Assembly: GCA_001897515.1 (NCBI GenBank)
Contig: MKTA01000019.1
Location: 204,102 to 268,101 of the forward strand
DNA length: 64,000 nt
Direction of reading: 5' to 3'
From: Bacteroidetes bacterium 41-46
Lineage (GTDB): Bacteria > Bacteroidota > Bacteroidia > Bacteroidales > UBA932
Shown here: positions 63,831-64,000 of the stretch, piece by piece
Layout: each line of letters starts with the position of its first letter
Position numbering within the stretch: the first letter of the stretch is position 1
Program-made: the position numbers and the translations under genes
Notes under the pieces: model-generated
What the model saw: the letters and a program-made list of their open reading frames with translations, nothing else
Told to the model about the DNA's origin: nothing
Database searches by the model: none

Positions 63831-63880
63831 TAACGTTCCCGCGGTAAAATTCCCGTTTTAATGGAATTTAACGCGTGTTA
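63831..63880 (-). other. attC-like site F (after the partial gene at the window end)
   Basis: A 50-bp site, 10 nt after the stop of the last gene. In gene direction it opens GCTAACACGCGTTAAATTCC and closes CGCGGGAACGTTACC. The stem has AAATTCC with GGGAATTTT and an unpaired base; loop ATTAAAAC. Confidence 0.78.
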
Positions 63881-63890
63881 GCAAACGTTG

Positions 63891-64000
63891 TTACTTAATA
63901 TCATCTTCAAATTTCTTTAATATTTCATTTACCTCAAAATCTAACACTGAAAAAGCAAACCATCTCTTTCCTAAATCTTTCAACGATGCTCCTAAATGAT
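63891..64000 (-). CDS. Partial gene, C-terminal 36 residues
   Basis: The frame enters from beyond the window and ends at the TAA at 63891. The visible end reads HLGASLKDLGKRWFAFSVLD then FEVNEILKKFEDDIK. No family can be named from this. It lies 10 nt before site F, the same spacing as the other array genes, and so is probably the cargo of another cassette. Confidence 0.6.
   Translation of the reverse strand, partial: HLGASLKDLGKRWFAFSVLDFEVNEILKKFEDDIK

Noticed and set aside
61020..63880. Array palindromes as simple Rho-independent terminators
   Set aside because: They lack a following T-run on the minus strand and have fixed TAAC/GTTA ends and a conserved loop, which terminators do not need.

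Overview
The window is chromosomal DNA of a Bacteroidota member, most likely of the order Bacteroidales. The evidence is a 13-kb fimbrillin/FimB-type pilus cluster, many lipoproteins with an LxGCSK-type lipobox, SusB-type GH97, DUF4491 and DUF2141 proteins, LytS/LytTR regulators, and promoters of the TAnnTTTG type. GC content is moderate to low. I saw no rRNA, tRNA or CRISPR array.

Layout. 0-28 kb is mainly housekeeping and stress physiology: GMP reductase, an HD hydrolase, an OhrR-type regulator with a glutathione peroxidase, an unusual nuclease-helicase-peptidase protein paired with a MazG-like pyrophosphohydrolase, a CPA2 antiporter, transaldolase, alpha/beta hydrolases, KatG, an FprA flavodiiron protein, a sugar-nucleotide dehydratase, an ornithine/alanine racemase-family enzyme, a flavodoxin-ferredoxin protein, and a kinase-regulator-kinase LytS/LytTR set. 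28.4-41.5 kb is one leftward operon for a type V-like pilus: a soluble kinase-like regulator, an OmpA/DUF3575 outer-membrane protein, an anchor lipoprotein, several fimbrillins, and two very long fimbrillins carrying Fibrobacter-type (FISUMP) C-terminal domains. Its upstream region (41.47-42.01 kb) holds two diverged tandem copies of a regulatory module: candidate operator, TAnnTTTG promoter, small palindrome, and a hairpin that pairs a strong Shine-Dalgarno sequence with its complement around a short ORF. 42-53.4 kb is ordinary accessory metabolism: GH97, RmuC, nitroreductases, a subtilase and a radical SAM protein.

From 53.4 kb the character changes. 53.4-57.7 kb carries RidA, an alpha/beta hydrolase, a gene with an internal stop, a broken Crp/Fnr gene and an APH-family kinase, and is bounded by an imperfect 36-bp direct repeat. 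57.8-58.8 kb holds three more genes that have lost their middle parts (DUF1801, a GAF-histidine kinase, an AAA ATPase). From 59.0 kb to the end of the window every gene lies on the minus strand, and every gene or gene pair is followed 7-14 nt after its stop by a TAAC...GTTA-bounded imperfect palindrome. Six such sites separate a GNAT gene, mobile mystery protein A/B (Xre-Fic), a RhuM-Fic protein, a VapBC-type pair, a KilA-N protein and a partial gene. This is the organisation of a chromosomal integron cassette array with attC sites. No integrase is in the window. I regard it as the most interesting structure here.
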